From the NCBI GenBank assembly GCA_030248215.1, contig JASANG010000517.1, positions 50,998-114,997 of the forward strand: a stretch of DNA of 64,000 bases. Direction: 5' to 3'. Each line of letters starts with the position of its first letter. The stretch's first letter is position 1. Under the pieces are notes generated by a model. The model saw nothing but the letters and a program-made list of their open reading frames with translations, was not told where the DNA came from and searched no databases. The translations under genes were made by a program, and so were the position numbers. Shown piece by piece: positions 48,901 to 60,868 of the stretch. This DNA is from Enoplolaimus lenunculus. Its lineage: Eukaryota; Nematoda; Enoplea; Enoplida; Thoracostomopsidae.

Positions 48901-51900
48901 CGAATTTTCAACTTTTTTTAAAAACAAAAACATTTCGAATTTTCAATTTGTTCAAAAACAAAAACATTCCGAATTTTCAATTTTGTCAAAAACAAAAACA
49001 TTTCGAATTTTTAATTTTTGTCAAAGCTGAAACCGAACCCAAACTGTCGTTGTCATCCTGATTTTTTGTGACGAGTTGTTGTAACCTGTAAAATTCCTAC
49101 TTAAGACTTAATAACTATATGATAGCCATGTACAATGACAGTGCTCAAGTAACGTTTATATATACAACGCATTTGTTAACACGAAAGTGTTTATAACGCC
49201 TATTTTTACGTACATACCTGTATACATACGCTTCAGTTGCTCAGCCGGGAATATGGACACGTTCTACGTTCTGTAACAAAATTTTGAAACACGAATTCTT
49301 GTGTGCCATCAACTGTAAAAGTTCCTAAACCCCTCGCGAAAAAATTTACAACCGTTGGAATACGAGAATTATAAGTACCCCTGGGTACGCCCATGTACTT
49401 AAATGTAAGTAGAGTGTTAACGTGTGACGTTTTATAATGTGCAATGTATGTATATTGTATGCATTAACTGCGCGAGACAGCAAATTCACAATTGCACCCC
49501 AGAACCTGTGTAGTTACTTTAGTAGTATTTTATTTAACTGTTTAATGATGAGTATATATATGGGTGGGTAACGTATATTTACTAGTACAACTATAGTCTT
49601 GAAATTGTTCGTCATTTCGTTTAACAACTACGTTAATACTCTACTGCAGGTATATATAAGGAATGCCACCTCGGTATGGTCGTAGTAGGAGGTGAGGTTG
49701 ACGCGGGACGCCGTCCCAGGAACATCTTCGTAGCCCCCCCCCCTGGTTGACAAGTTATTGATGACAGTGGTAAAAAAATTCTGTGCCAGGAAAGTTTTTT
49801 GCAATGCCGCTTTACACGTGTTGCACCCTCTATTAACAATAAGTTTTCGTTACGACGCAGTCTCGTCGTAGTCGATTTGTTGTGTAATGTTATTATTGTT
49901 GGTTACTGTTATATTACTATATATATTGTTTTTGTTTCTGTTGTTTTTAGTTTTAAATTTTAATTTTTCACTATTTATTTTTGCTACATTTTCGAGAAAT
50001 ATACGTTCGTATTGTAATTTCTTGAGTATATTACACCGGCAACTCAGCGGTTATACTTTTATGATGTTGTTCTTGCTTATTCTGACGTGTGTGTTTGGTG
50101 TTTGTTCATATATGGAGGGATGTTTAATTGTTTGACGGGTAAATAAGCGTAATCAGAAAGTGAAAACAATTCTGATTCAGTTTGCATTGTTTCTGTGTTT
50201 TTGGACGTATGGCGCATAGCGTATAGATTTGTGACGTTTCGAGTAGTATAAGCAAAAAATAAGTCTAAGGTTTAAGCTTATTTTTTCACCTTCCGGTTCC
50301 GGTAAATTTTTACCGTATTTAAAAATACCGGTATTATAATTTGGCCGTTTTCTTAACTTTGCTAATGTTTAAGAATCCCTTTTGAAAGCCACTTGTACTC
50401 CGAATATAAGCCATTGATGGTGGATTTCACTTCAGTCGATGATGAAAATCTAAAATACAACAAATAAAATAAATATCTATGTTCGACTAAGGTTATTTCA
50501 CAAATAATAGAGCAAAAAATAAGATTAAAATGAAATTTTTGGTCAAATGCATTTTTCATTTTGTTCCGGTTCCGGTAAATTGTAATTCCGGTTGCACCCT
50601 GATATATATTTAATTTGTAACTCTTCCACCGCATTATGATGCTATATCCGTTTTATTGATTTTCAAGCGGTTTAATTATAGTTATTGGTTACTGTAGCAC
50701 ACATGTACGTATGTATATATCCGTGTCGCAGCTCCAGTCGTAATTAGGCCCAGTTCCGAATTGGTTTAATCCAAAGCGGAATTACGTCTTGCGTTAGTCC
50801 AAGGTGGCATTATGTCTGACAAAGCTGCGCGTTTTCTGATTGTGTACTTGATAGTCGTAACAAAGAGTATTTGTATCAGCTGACAGCTAATCGTATTTGA
50901 GTGTGGTATTAAAGTAGTAACCAATCATAAGGCATGTACTTGTAGCAGAGGAAAAGTTACGGCTCGGGCTACGACATATATACGTACATCAAAACTGTTT
51001 TGCAGTAGAATTGTTCAGATGTTAATTATTCATTTTAACCATAAAAGTTTACTGTTCCTGTGGCTTTGAATTCCGGAACAGGAACATAAATTCAATTTTT
51101 ACATGAATTCCGGTTGCAGCCGTGATACGTAGGTTTAGGTTGTTTTGGCAATTATCCTCTCACACAGCATACCTACGTATATAACAATTCTTGCTCGAGA
51201 CATCCTGATTATATTTTTGGGTAACCGTATATAGGTACGATCTGATTTTGACAGGCGAAACGACAAAAACTTTATTTTAGGATATCATAAGAAACTACTT
51301 TCTCTTTCAATGTAATTGTGAAAAGTTATATATTTTCGAAGCATGGATAAATTCGATTGGCGTAAACGCTTTAGCGTAAACAACGTTGGCTGGGACGGAT
51401 TCTTCAAATTATATTTTCTAAAATTTTAAAAAAATGGAAAAATGTAGCACTATTTGACATTGTTTTAAATTTGTTTTCCAGTTGAATGACTGTTTGCAAC
51501 CCGTGTCTAACCCATTGTGTTGTGCTTGGAACTCATGTGTAACCCCCGTTGACACCAGGCCGCGAGCGGATATACTGGCTTGACAAAACGTCGACATCCG
51601 GTTCCAGTTATTCTACATTGCCGGACGTTTGTATTGCTGAAAAGTATAACACAACTCGTAGAGTAAACAGTTGTGTATGAGTACGATCACAAATATTTTG
51701 CAACGACTTTTGTTCAGAATGACATAATTAAGCATATATACCAAGAAACACTGTTGATACTAAATCCATTGTAAGAACTAAGTTTTAAGAATTTTACTTT
51801 TTGTCAAAATATACATATATAAACTTAATTCCGGATCAGGCAACTGCCAGAGCGAGCCGGATATGAAACTACCTATATACGGTTCTGGTGTTTTTTGTAT

Positions 51901-52524
51901 CCGGTCGCAACCTGTTTGGACGCATCTCCCGTATTTCTGCCGGTAGACATACGTGGTCAGTTATAGGATAAATAAGCTAAGCATATATATGTACAACAAC
52001 ATATAGTGACACACACACAACCTGGATTTGCTTCAAGTGCACAGCGGTGACGAGTTTCGGCCGTCACGAAACCGTTCCAAATCACCGTCGGCGTTGTTGT
52101 TTCGAACGATCAAAAAGAATAGTCGAACCGGTGGCAATGGCGGTGAAGAAGGAGAGCATCATATGACTGAGCGTGTATGTAGCCCAGGCGACGGATCCGG
52201 TCTGTCTAGGAGTGCTGTTGCGTGCTGCAGGGTGACGAAATTAACCCGTCAAATGGCTTTGTTTAGCATAGAAAGAGAGCGACTCGACGGGAGATCCGGT
52301 TTCGGTTAATATTCGGCAAAAACCGGTTTTCCGATCTCAACCGAAATTACAATTTATAGCGGAACCGGAATTGGAACGTGAAAATGAAAAATATATGCCG
52401 CCGAAAAACTCGTTTTGATTGTAAATTATCCTAGTTGGAGATAGGTATTGACTTTAAAATAAGATTTTCATAATCCACTGGAAGCGTCATCTACCTTCGA
52501 TGGTTTACTTTCGGCGATTGTCAA

Positions 52525-52615
<91 letters not shown>

Positions 52616-52963
52616 CAGGGTGCAACCGGAATTCCGGTTCCGGCATTTTTTCACCTTCCGGTTCCGGTAAATTTTTACCGGATTTAAAAATTCCGGTATT
52701 ATAATTTGGCCGTTTTCTTAACTTTGCTAATTTTTAAGAATCTCTCTTGAAAGCCACTTGTACTCCGAATATAAGCCATTGATGGTGGATTTCACTTCAG
52801 TCGATGATGAAAATCTAAAATGCAACAAATAAAATGAATACCTCAAATAATAGAGCAAAAAATAAGATTAAAATGAAATTTTTGGTGAAATGCATTTTTC
52901 ACTTTCCGGTTCCGGTAAAATTTTCAAATTCCGGTTCCGGTAAATTGTAATTCCGGTTGCACC

Positions 52964-53034
<71 letters not shown>

Positions 53035-56000
53035 TGGTGCAACCGCAATTCCGGTTCTGGCATTTTTTCACCTTCCGGTTCCGGTTCCGGTAAATTTTTA
53101 CCGGATTTAAAAATTCCGGTGTTATAATTTGGCCGTTTTTTTAACTTTTCTAATCTTTAAGAATCTCTTTAGACAGCCACTTGTATTCCGAATATAAGCC
53201 ATTGATGGTGGATTTCACTTCAGTCGACGACGAAAATCTAAAATACAACAAATAAAATAAATATCTATGTTCGACTAAGGTTATTTCACAAATAATAGAG
53301 CAAAAAATAAGATTAAAATGAAATTTTTGGTGAAATGCGTTTTTCACTTTCCGGTTCCGGTAAAATTTTCAAATTCCGGTTCCGGTAAATTGTAATTCCG
53401 GTTGCACCCTGATATATATATTTATATATATTATACGCATAACTCTACTTAATTTTTATCATAATTTTTAGTAAAAAATATCTTAATTTCCAGCGACCTA
53501 AATTTAATATCGGAACTTTTAATTTCGGTAAAAATTTGCCGGAACGAACCCGAACCGGAAAGTGAAAAATTACTGAAAACTCAGTGTAAACAGGTGCTTT
53601 TGCGTGACTGAAATACTTCTAACTGCGAACAAAATTCGGATGCTATATCTGGGTAAAATACACTACCCTGTTATGCATCTTGCAAATAAATTGTGTACAT
53701 CGTGTTGTAATTTTCAAACACCTGTACTGTTACCAGGTTTTGTTTGTTTATATTTTTAGGATTTAACGAAAGAATTTCATCGTTGCAAAGAGCAAGGAAA
53801 CACGCGTCTTGATTTGAGTTCTTCTGATGTGAGTTCATTGATGGATCGATGTATTATTAGATGGTATACTTATGGATCCGCTTTAGTGTTCGAAAAACGA
53901 ATTTGGCTTTTTGTAGATTTTTTAGGGTTGCGCTATACTCGCACACGCGGCCCCCACGGGTCATGTCAACCGGCCGTTGTGGTACTACATGTATTTAGCG
54001 AAACTCGGACCAATTTGCTGACAATAAACTCGAATATAATGATGAGAACAGTTAATGTGCTTATTTGCCAGTATCCTACTAATATTCAAAAATAGAAAGT
54101 TTTGTATGATATATTTAATTTTTCTTTTATCAGAATCAATAATAATATCTGTAGTTTGCTCATTATGCTTTATGTGAATTTTTCTAGAGATTTATATACA
54201 TATAAGTTTGATAAATTATATTTTGTAGATATTTCAAATTCCATCATCGATCAAGGATTTAGTGCAACTGAACGAGTTGTTTTTGTACAAAAACCGACTC
54301 ACAACACTCCCGGCTGAAATTGGCAGCCTGATCAATTTGCGCAAACTCGGGTTGAGCGAAAATTCGCTGACGTCGCTTCCGGATTCATTGGCTTCCTTGA
54401 CAAAGCTCCAACTACTTGATTTACGCCACAATCGACTGACTGAAGTGAGTTGTAATGCAATTACGTTTTTTTTAACAATTTGAGGGAAAATTTTTGAGTT
54501 TGTGTAGATTTTTGTTGCCAGATTAACCTGTAATCTCGATTTAACATTGTTCAGGAACAAATCCAAGGAGGGTTCTCTAGGTTCCTGCGAATATCATCTA
54601 ACGAGTAATCTGCGACAAGGGGTATCGCTCTGATTTTGCTAATTGCCACCGATGAGCTTGCTCACATGTTATATTCGTATATTTAATATTGCGTGTGTTT
54701 CGTGTGTTTTATTAATATGTATATTTTTATGTTGCATTTTTCAGTGTCCACCAGTTATCTATAAGATAGCGTCGTTGGAGACACTGTGGTTGCGATACAA
54801 TCGAATTGCAGCAGTTCACGATGAAATTAAGAATTTGACAGTAAGTTTTTGTGTTTTAGTTTGACTCAATTTAAATTTGCCATATTATTTTGACGCTGGA
54901 TTTATGGATTGATATATTTTGATGATACGTGACGTGAATGTTAGATCACAATGGTGAACGGAGTTGTGACACTGTTTATAGGTTATTGCTGAAATGGGCT
55001 ATGGGTTAATAAAGTGGGGGTATTAAAAGTTTATAGGCATATAAAATTGTGAAAAATATGGTTAGTTGTGATGTTTACCTTATTATTGTTGTTGGTTTGT
55101 TGGTTCTGTTGCTTCTATCGTTACGTATTGTTATTGTTGAGAATGATGCTTTCAGTCGTTAAAAATGATCGATGTTCGAGAGAACAAAATCCCGTCGCTC
55201 CCGTCTTCTATTGGGTCATTGATTCGTTTGTCTGTTTGCCTGTTGTCAAATAATCATTTGCGCGAATTGCCATTGGGTAAGACCAGAGTTGTACACATGA
55301 TACCATTCAACAAGAGTATGCAACTTGGTACATTCTGTGTAGCAAAGAATGTGACCAGTGCGCGTTGCATTTTTGGCTTACCCCTTATGTGGGGGTGGGG
55401 GTTAAAATCTTCATAGACGCTGAAATTCATGTATTGTTGCATATACTGAAAAGTGGTCCGATTACGTTTTTCGATGTTCTGACGCCCGATATTGAAACGT
55501 CAAAAAGTATAGCGATGCCCAAATTATTGAAGCCTTATTTGTATTTTTCTCTGGAGGATTTCATCGCAAGACAAAAGTATAGAGTTTTAAGCAGCACTCG
55601 TAGTCTATAATCATATAGTGATGTGTTAACCAGTACGTTTAGACGCTTTCAGGTTGACATGCAGTATTTTAATACTGTATATATTATATATTGAGCTAGA
55701 ATCTAAAAATGGAACTAAATTTTGTACTCGCTGAGTTTGCTGAAGCGCATGCTAAAATATGCAGCACTCGTCCTCTGCGAAGTTGTTAAATGCATAATAG
55801 ATTTGAAGGTGTTGGGTTTACCGGTTCGTTAGCTACAAGACTTAATTCTACAAGTAATAAATGCTATACACAGTTAACACAACCGTACCTGGTTATTGTG
55901 TGTTTCAGAAATCGGAAATTGCGGTGAATTAACCCGGTTAGAATTGCAGTATAACGAACTGGTAGAACTTCCGTCAAGCATTGGCAACCTGAAAAAACTA

Positions 56001-59000
56001 GTCAGTCTTGGACTAAAGTAAGTCAACATTTATTATTTTTCTTCTTATTATTGCTGCTGTTAGTTGTTGTTGAATAATTATTTAATAATTTTGTTCCTGT
56101 AGTCAGTGAAGCATATATCAGTTGCGATACGATGGCGCTATAGTTTTTAATATTCTAATATCATGCGGTGCGGATGCGCGTCTGTCCGCCGCCGTGGGTG
56201 TCGTATTCGAATTGTCATCCGGCATCCAATAACAATTCGCATACGATGCTGCACGACAAATACGGTACTGCCTTTGTGTAGTTATTGTTTTAGATACAAC
56301 AAATTGAAAAGTATTCCGGCATCGCTTGCCAACTGTGTCGATCTGTCAGAGCTACATATTGAAGGCAACAATGTGCCAGATTTGCCAGTAAGTAGCTGCG
56401 AAGTAAGAATGATGACGCTTGTGTGGTGTCTTACAGATGTTTGTAACTAGAAAAAATATCGTTTGAGTTTTTCTTTATAAAGGCGCTTTTTCCTGCTTGA
56501 TGGACTTATAACTTGAGCGGTAAAAGTTAAAAAAACCCAAATTAATACTGTTATATTTCCATCACAATACGATGTTGTTATTGATATTATTGTTTCTATA
56601 CTATATGGATTTCGAAGTAAATTTATTCCCCACTAAATCTAATGATCAGTTAATCAAACAGATGATACTGATGTCGTGTAAGAGTAGTGCTATACTTTTG
56701 ATGGCGTCCAACGCCGTCCGTAACCGTGCGTCACGGTGCGGTATCGTGTGCGAAATATTCACGTATTATACCGTGTATGATAACGGACGGCGCCGGACGG
56801 TGACAGACGGCGCCTTACGGGTGACTGACGGCGCCATACGACAAATATAGCGCAACCCTTAGGGTTTCGCTATACTTTTTAAAATTTTAATGTCGCACGG
56901 TGTCGCTCGTCTTTGTGCGTATCGCTCGTCGAGCGGTATCACTCGCGTACCATAATGCACAATGACGGATGGTGCCACACAAAAAGCATAGCGTAACTCT
57001 TAAACTAAAATGCTTTAGTTGTACTTGTCTTTTCCAGAGAGCGCCATCTATTTTAGCTTTCATTTACGCAATTTTGTATTTGGAATCCGTGTATTTTTGT
57101 GGCAGTTGAACCTTTGTCTGTTCCAGGAAGGCTTATTGAATAGTTTGCCGAACGTCACAATGGTGAATATTTCACGAAATCAGTTCACTGCGTTTCCTCA
57201 AGGAGGGCCTGCACAGTTTTGCTCGGCCACTGTAAGTTGAAGTTGCTGTGAACTACTGTAACGTTGAGGTCATTAAATGTATATTTTTGTTGTTTATATT
57301 ATTAACTAATTTTGCATAAAAGTGATATTCGTTAATAGTTGTGGTTATGCCAGTTTAGCATGCAATGTAATGAGTGCCACTCTGCGATTTGTGGGTGTCA
57401 ACATGGAATGTCGCTCCGTTTTTTGTTGTATGTAGTGCCTTTGATGGTATTTACCACGAAATTTATTGCATTTTATTCTTTCACAGGTGTATGATGAACG
57501 CCTTAAGGCTGACCTACTGAGGCATCTTATTTGGCTCCTAATATATGGTACGCTAATGTGGCTAATAATTATGTTTGTATTGGTGAAATAAAGTTGTTGT
57601 TTTAGCATATCAACATGGAACATAATCAGATAACAAAAATTCCATTCGGCATTTTCTCTCGCGCTGCAAATTTGACCAAACTCAACATGAAAGTCAACGA
57701 GTTGGACGCGCTTCCGTTAGGTAAGCTTGATTTTGGAATTTTGCTCTTTTGACACATTGCGAGGTGATTTTTTAACTTTGTTATCACGGTGAAGATGGTA
57801 AATGACATATTGTTTTGTAAAGTCTTGTGATGTTAAAAATATTTCAGTGTTTACAATGAATCACACGGTAAACATTGAAAAATATTTATCGCTTAAATAT
57901 TCCAAAACTAAAAATATTTATTGTTTAAATATTCAAAGACATTTTGTCACAAGTGTTTTACTGAGCGCTACGGTTGTCGTGGTGAAAATTATGCTGACTT
58001 GGCGGTTATGTGCCAAGTAATTGTTAAATCCGGTATAATGACAGACTTATCTCTGTTGCTATTAGTGCGTTGCAATAGATGTTTTTAATTAGTAAGTAAA
58101 AGAAAACTATAGTGCTTTTGCCGTGCGTATACACGGCATTCAACTAGTCTTTTAATTGTCAAATTTAATTGATACTGACTTACAGATCTTGGAACTTGGA
58201 CATCGATGGTGGAACTAAATCTAAGCACGAATCAGTTGAAAGTATTGCCCGACGATATTGATTTGTTGAAGAATCTTGAAGTTTTGATACTATCCCAGAA
58301 TCTATTAAAAGTGCGCTGCTATGATTTGTTATTTAATTATTGATGATGTTGAGGTTTCCTTTACTATACCTTAAGTTATGATATGTAGTGTTAGCTTATA
58401 CCATTAAGATACAAGCAAATGGATCGGTAAAATGTGACGTACTGTGCACTTCTCAGCCTATGTCAAGTCTGAGCGTAAGCCTTAACATTAAATGTTGAGG
58501 AAATAAGTGTACAAGACGTTCGACTTAGATGTTAAAGCTGAACTGTGAGCATATAGTGTAATATTTCAGCGTTTGCCATCAACGATTGGGAATCTCCATC
58601 ACCTTCGCGAATTGGACCTTGAAGAAAACGAGCTTGTTTCACTTCCAATTGAAATTGGTACGTTTGATTTTTTAATTTTTTATTACCTTGTCATTTGTTA
58701 AGTTTTTAATTAGAATTTGGATAACTGTATCAGAAGTAGATTTCCCAGCTATCGTAATAATTCGTTTTTGTATGTTTATTTGCTTTTCTTTTATTTTTAC
58801 GGCCTTTTCAAAAATTATCTTTAAATTACACTTAAAAGCATATTTTGATTTACAATATTCACATAACAGAGAACCGACTCAAATTATGTATTTATCGTTT
58901 AACGTGTTATTTATTGCTAGCGTGTTACGGAATTTGCGCCTGGCTTTTCTTTTGATGCAATTACTTGAAAAAGTTGGCAATTTTTATTTCAGGTTTTCTT

Positions 59001-60868
59001 TCATCACTAACAAAGCTTACTGTTCAATCTAACAAACTTTCCGAATTGCCACGTTCTATTGGGTAAGTCAGTGTTTGATCTGATTATTGCATAACGCTGT
59101 TCCGTTTACAGCGATAGGCGTCGCATAATAACAGCCAGGGTACAAACCAGACGTCTGCCTCCGTCTTGGGCAAAAATGAACGGCGGCTCCGGTATGATCT
59201 GTGCAGTAGGTTCTGTCAGTTTTGGTAGTGCAATTTTTAGTATTTTTGTATAAATTACGCTGTTCAGTTCTGTGTGTATTTTGACTTTGATTGCCGAGAT
59301 TCTCAAGAGGTAAATCAAAACTAAATTTGTGACCATATCTAGGCAATAAATTATTGTTAAAATTAGCAAGTTCAACATAATTTTTATCATCTAATCTATA
59401 CAAACAGGTGTTGCTGAATCTGGCGTGGTTATATTCGGTTTTTAAAACCGGTTAAGAAAATCTTATTCTGAACCTTGAACTTTTGCAAAAATTTGACATC
59501 GATCTGTGGCCATTTTAAAATTAGTTTCCGGACATTCGAAGCCTAATGAATAATATCCGGATAAAAACGTTATCTGGATATTTTGTGCCCATCACCATCC
59601 GTTTGGTAGATAAATAACAATACGCGCAGCGTTTAATTTTTGGTATTTTGCAACAACTACAGAGTACAGTAATAGATTTTGTTGTCAACAGGTTGTTTTC
59701 GGTTTTGTCCAGTACTACAGTTTTCCATTACAATTCAAAGTTTCTTATTTTAGAAGGAACCTCTTGCAGCGCTGTTTTTTAAAATAAATTTGATCAAAGG
59801 TAAATCTAACGCCATGTCAAATTGAGTACTGTATGCCCGTGCTATAATTGAAGTTTAATAGTAGGTAGTTATCGACCTACGTGTAGGGTTATTGATGTAA
59901 CAACGTTCTTAAATGAAGACTATGTGATAAATAGACACCGTGTCCGCTATGTTTTGGTAGTAAAACGCTATATTATTGTGTGATGAATATTTTAGGAATC
60001 TGACAAGCTTGGCTGAACTACGAGCGGGTGAAAATAATCTCATTTCACTGCCAGAAGAAGTCGGTAAGTTTTTTATCGGAATATTGGTATATGCTCATTT
60101 AAACTGCATATGCGTGCAATTCTTTTTGCAGGCCTGTGTCATATAATGACGTATAGCTTTAGAGATGGAGACTGTTGGGAACAGTGAAATCCCAACGCCA
60201 TAATATTGGTCTTCTGTTTAACGGTTATTTTGTTTTCCATATTGTTGGTGGCTTGTGTGTTTTATTAGAAAAATTCTCTATTCTGTTATGCTACAGGGTC
60301 ATTGGAGAGCTTGAAATCTCTCTACATCAACGACAATTTTAGTCTGCACACGTTGCCATTTGAACTTGTTCTTTGCTCAAATTTGGAAATTATGAGTATC
60401 GAAAATTGTCCGTTGAGTCAGATTCCGCCAGAAATTACCGCTGGTGGACCTTCGCTCGTTATTCAGGTTAGTTTGTTTTCGTAATAAATTGCGTTAATTT
60501 GAACCGGAGAAGTCTTTGTATTGTTAATTCGTGTTGGACCGATACGATATATGGCTATTGGTTCAAATCAAGGTATATGTATGGTACAATAAGAATATCG
60601 GTGACAGTTTTTTTTTGAAACACTAAAGTCAATGATATAAGTTGTAGCATGCGACAGTAAATTATTTACTCAAGTAAATACATCTTAAAAGATATTGTAA
60701 CGTATGCGGGACAGCAAAAAAAGATAATTTTAATTGATTGCTTTAGTGAGACGACACCATTTATAAACGTTAAGTGTTAGCCATTTTCAATCATTACTTG
60801 CACCAAAAATAATCTTAATATTATTTCTTCAGTACCTGAAAATGCAAGGTCCGTACCGTGTGATGTGA
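45978..60868 (+). CDS. SHOC2: SHOC2 leucine-rich repeat scaffold (RAS-MAPK)
   Basis: SHOC2 binds MRAS and PP1C to dephosphorylate RAF and promote ERK signalling. Exons: 45978-46050, 47002-47543, 47841-47975, 52055-52174, 53760-53828, 54229-54444, 54745-54840, 55156-55276, 55909-56017, 56294-56387, 57127-57231, 57606-57720, 58186-58310, 58570-58657, 58993-59062, 59996-60063, 60297-60466, 60833-60868. All phases agree: 783 aa, against 582 in human. From residue ~291 it follows human SHOC2: KCxE-type [13 protein letters not shown], about twenty LRRs (LxxLPxxI type), the diagnostic [57 protein letters not shown] and the end [10 protein letters not shown]. The ~290-residue N-terminus is much longer than the human one and is Ser/Thr/Ala-rich in exon 2. 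Exons 1-4 are less certain than 5-18; the start of exon 4 rests on a weak acceptor chosen by phase. Confidence 0.93.
48126..48385 (+). mobile_element. tRNA-derived SINE, plus-strand copy in SHOC2 intron 3
   Basis: Starts gtaagcatgtgagacatgct, then cagcatacggtcgacacata, a tRNA-like body with box A (gtagcgcagtggtagagt) and box B (gagtttgatctc) at 48247-48320, and the tail atgcttagttgaaaggtttg. It matches the minus-strand copies at 42405-43005 along its whole length, at visibly lower identity, so it is an older insertion. Confidence 0.8.
48875..49022. repeat. Minisatellite, four units of about 36 bp
   Basis: Four tandem units of the form aaaaacaaaaacatttcg + aattttcaatttgttc with small changes. 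It lies in SHOC2 intron 3. Confidence 0.85.
50283..50601 (-). mobile_element. hAT-like MITE, left end lost
   Basis: Minus-oriented relative of 4618-5007. It begins inside the CCGG region (cttccggttccggtaaattt) and ends aattccggttgcaccctg. The minus-strand frame at 50362-50634 includes the shared conserved peptide. A CTTAGG-type fragment (agtataagcaaaaaataagtctaagg) abuts its left side. Confidence 0.8.
52300..52525 (+). mobile_element. Diverged hAT-like MITE fragment
   Basis: Plus-oriented and visibly older than its neighbours: cggaaccggaattggaacgt, then attttcataatccactggaa in place of the attttcatcatcgactgaag found in the young copies. It runs into the TA array at 52529. Confidence 0.6.
52529..52612. 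repeat. (TA)42 microsatellite
   Basis: An uninterrupted TA dinucleotide array of 84 bp in SHOC2 intron 4. It borders a hAT-like MITE on each side. Confidence 0.97.
52616..52966 (-). mobile_element. hAT-like MITE inside a TA microsatellite, copy with internal deletion
   Basis: Starts cagggtgcaaccggaattcc and ends aattccggttgcaccctg. It is 351 bp, about 27 bp shorter than 53033-53411 because the block around tctatgttcgactaaggtta is missing. It is flanked by TA arrays on both sides, so its target was TATATATA-like. Confidence 0.88.
52967..53032. repeat. (AT)33 microsatellite
   Basis: A pure AT array of 66 bp between the two hAT-like MITE copies. With the array at 52529-52612 and the short one after 53411 it suggests that one long TA array was split by two insertions. 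Confidence 0.97.
53033..53411 (-). mobile_element. hAT-like MITE inside a TA microsatellite, full copy
   Basis: Starts catggtgcaaccgcaattcc and ends aattccggttgcaccctg, 379 bp, flanked by atatatat on both sides. The minus-strand open frame at 53150-53347 is the same as in 4618-5007. A partial, older copy (cggaacgaacccgaaccgga) follows at about 53500-53575. Confidence 0.88.
53922..53985. mobile_element. One end of a GC-rich palindromic MITE
   Basis: tttagggttgcgctatactc followed by GC-rich sequence, the left terminus of the 1871-2096 family. No matching right end was found before exon 6 of SHOC2. Confidence 0.5.
56686..56861. mobile_element. GC-rich palindromic MITE in SHOC2 intron 10, copy 1
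   Basis: Starts gtgctatacttttgatggcg and ends caaatatagcgcaaccctta. The inner GTCCGTxxCCGTGCGTCACG and GGACGGCGCC words are complementary. Confidence 0.7.
56859..57003. mobile_element. GC-rich palindromic MITE in SHOC2 intron 10, copy 2
   Basis: Directly joined to the previous copy: the new left end, ttagggtttcgctatacttt, overlaps the previous right end by about three bases. It ends agcatagcgtaactctta. The interior uses CGTCGCTCG-type words instead of CCGTC, so the two copies are not recent duplicates of each other. Confidence 0.65.
59430..59593 (-). mobile_element. hAT-type end fragment (TGCCCATCAC)
   Basis: ATCCGGATAAAA and ggatattttgtgcccatcac form a right-hand end that mirrors the fragment at 10917. 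The rest of the element was not found in SHOC2 intron 15. Confidence 0.4.
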
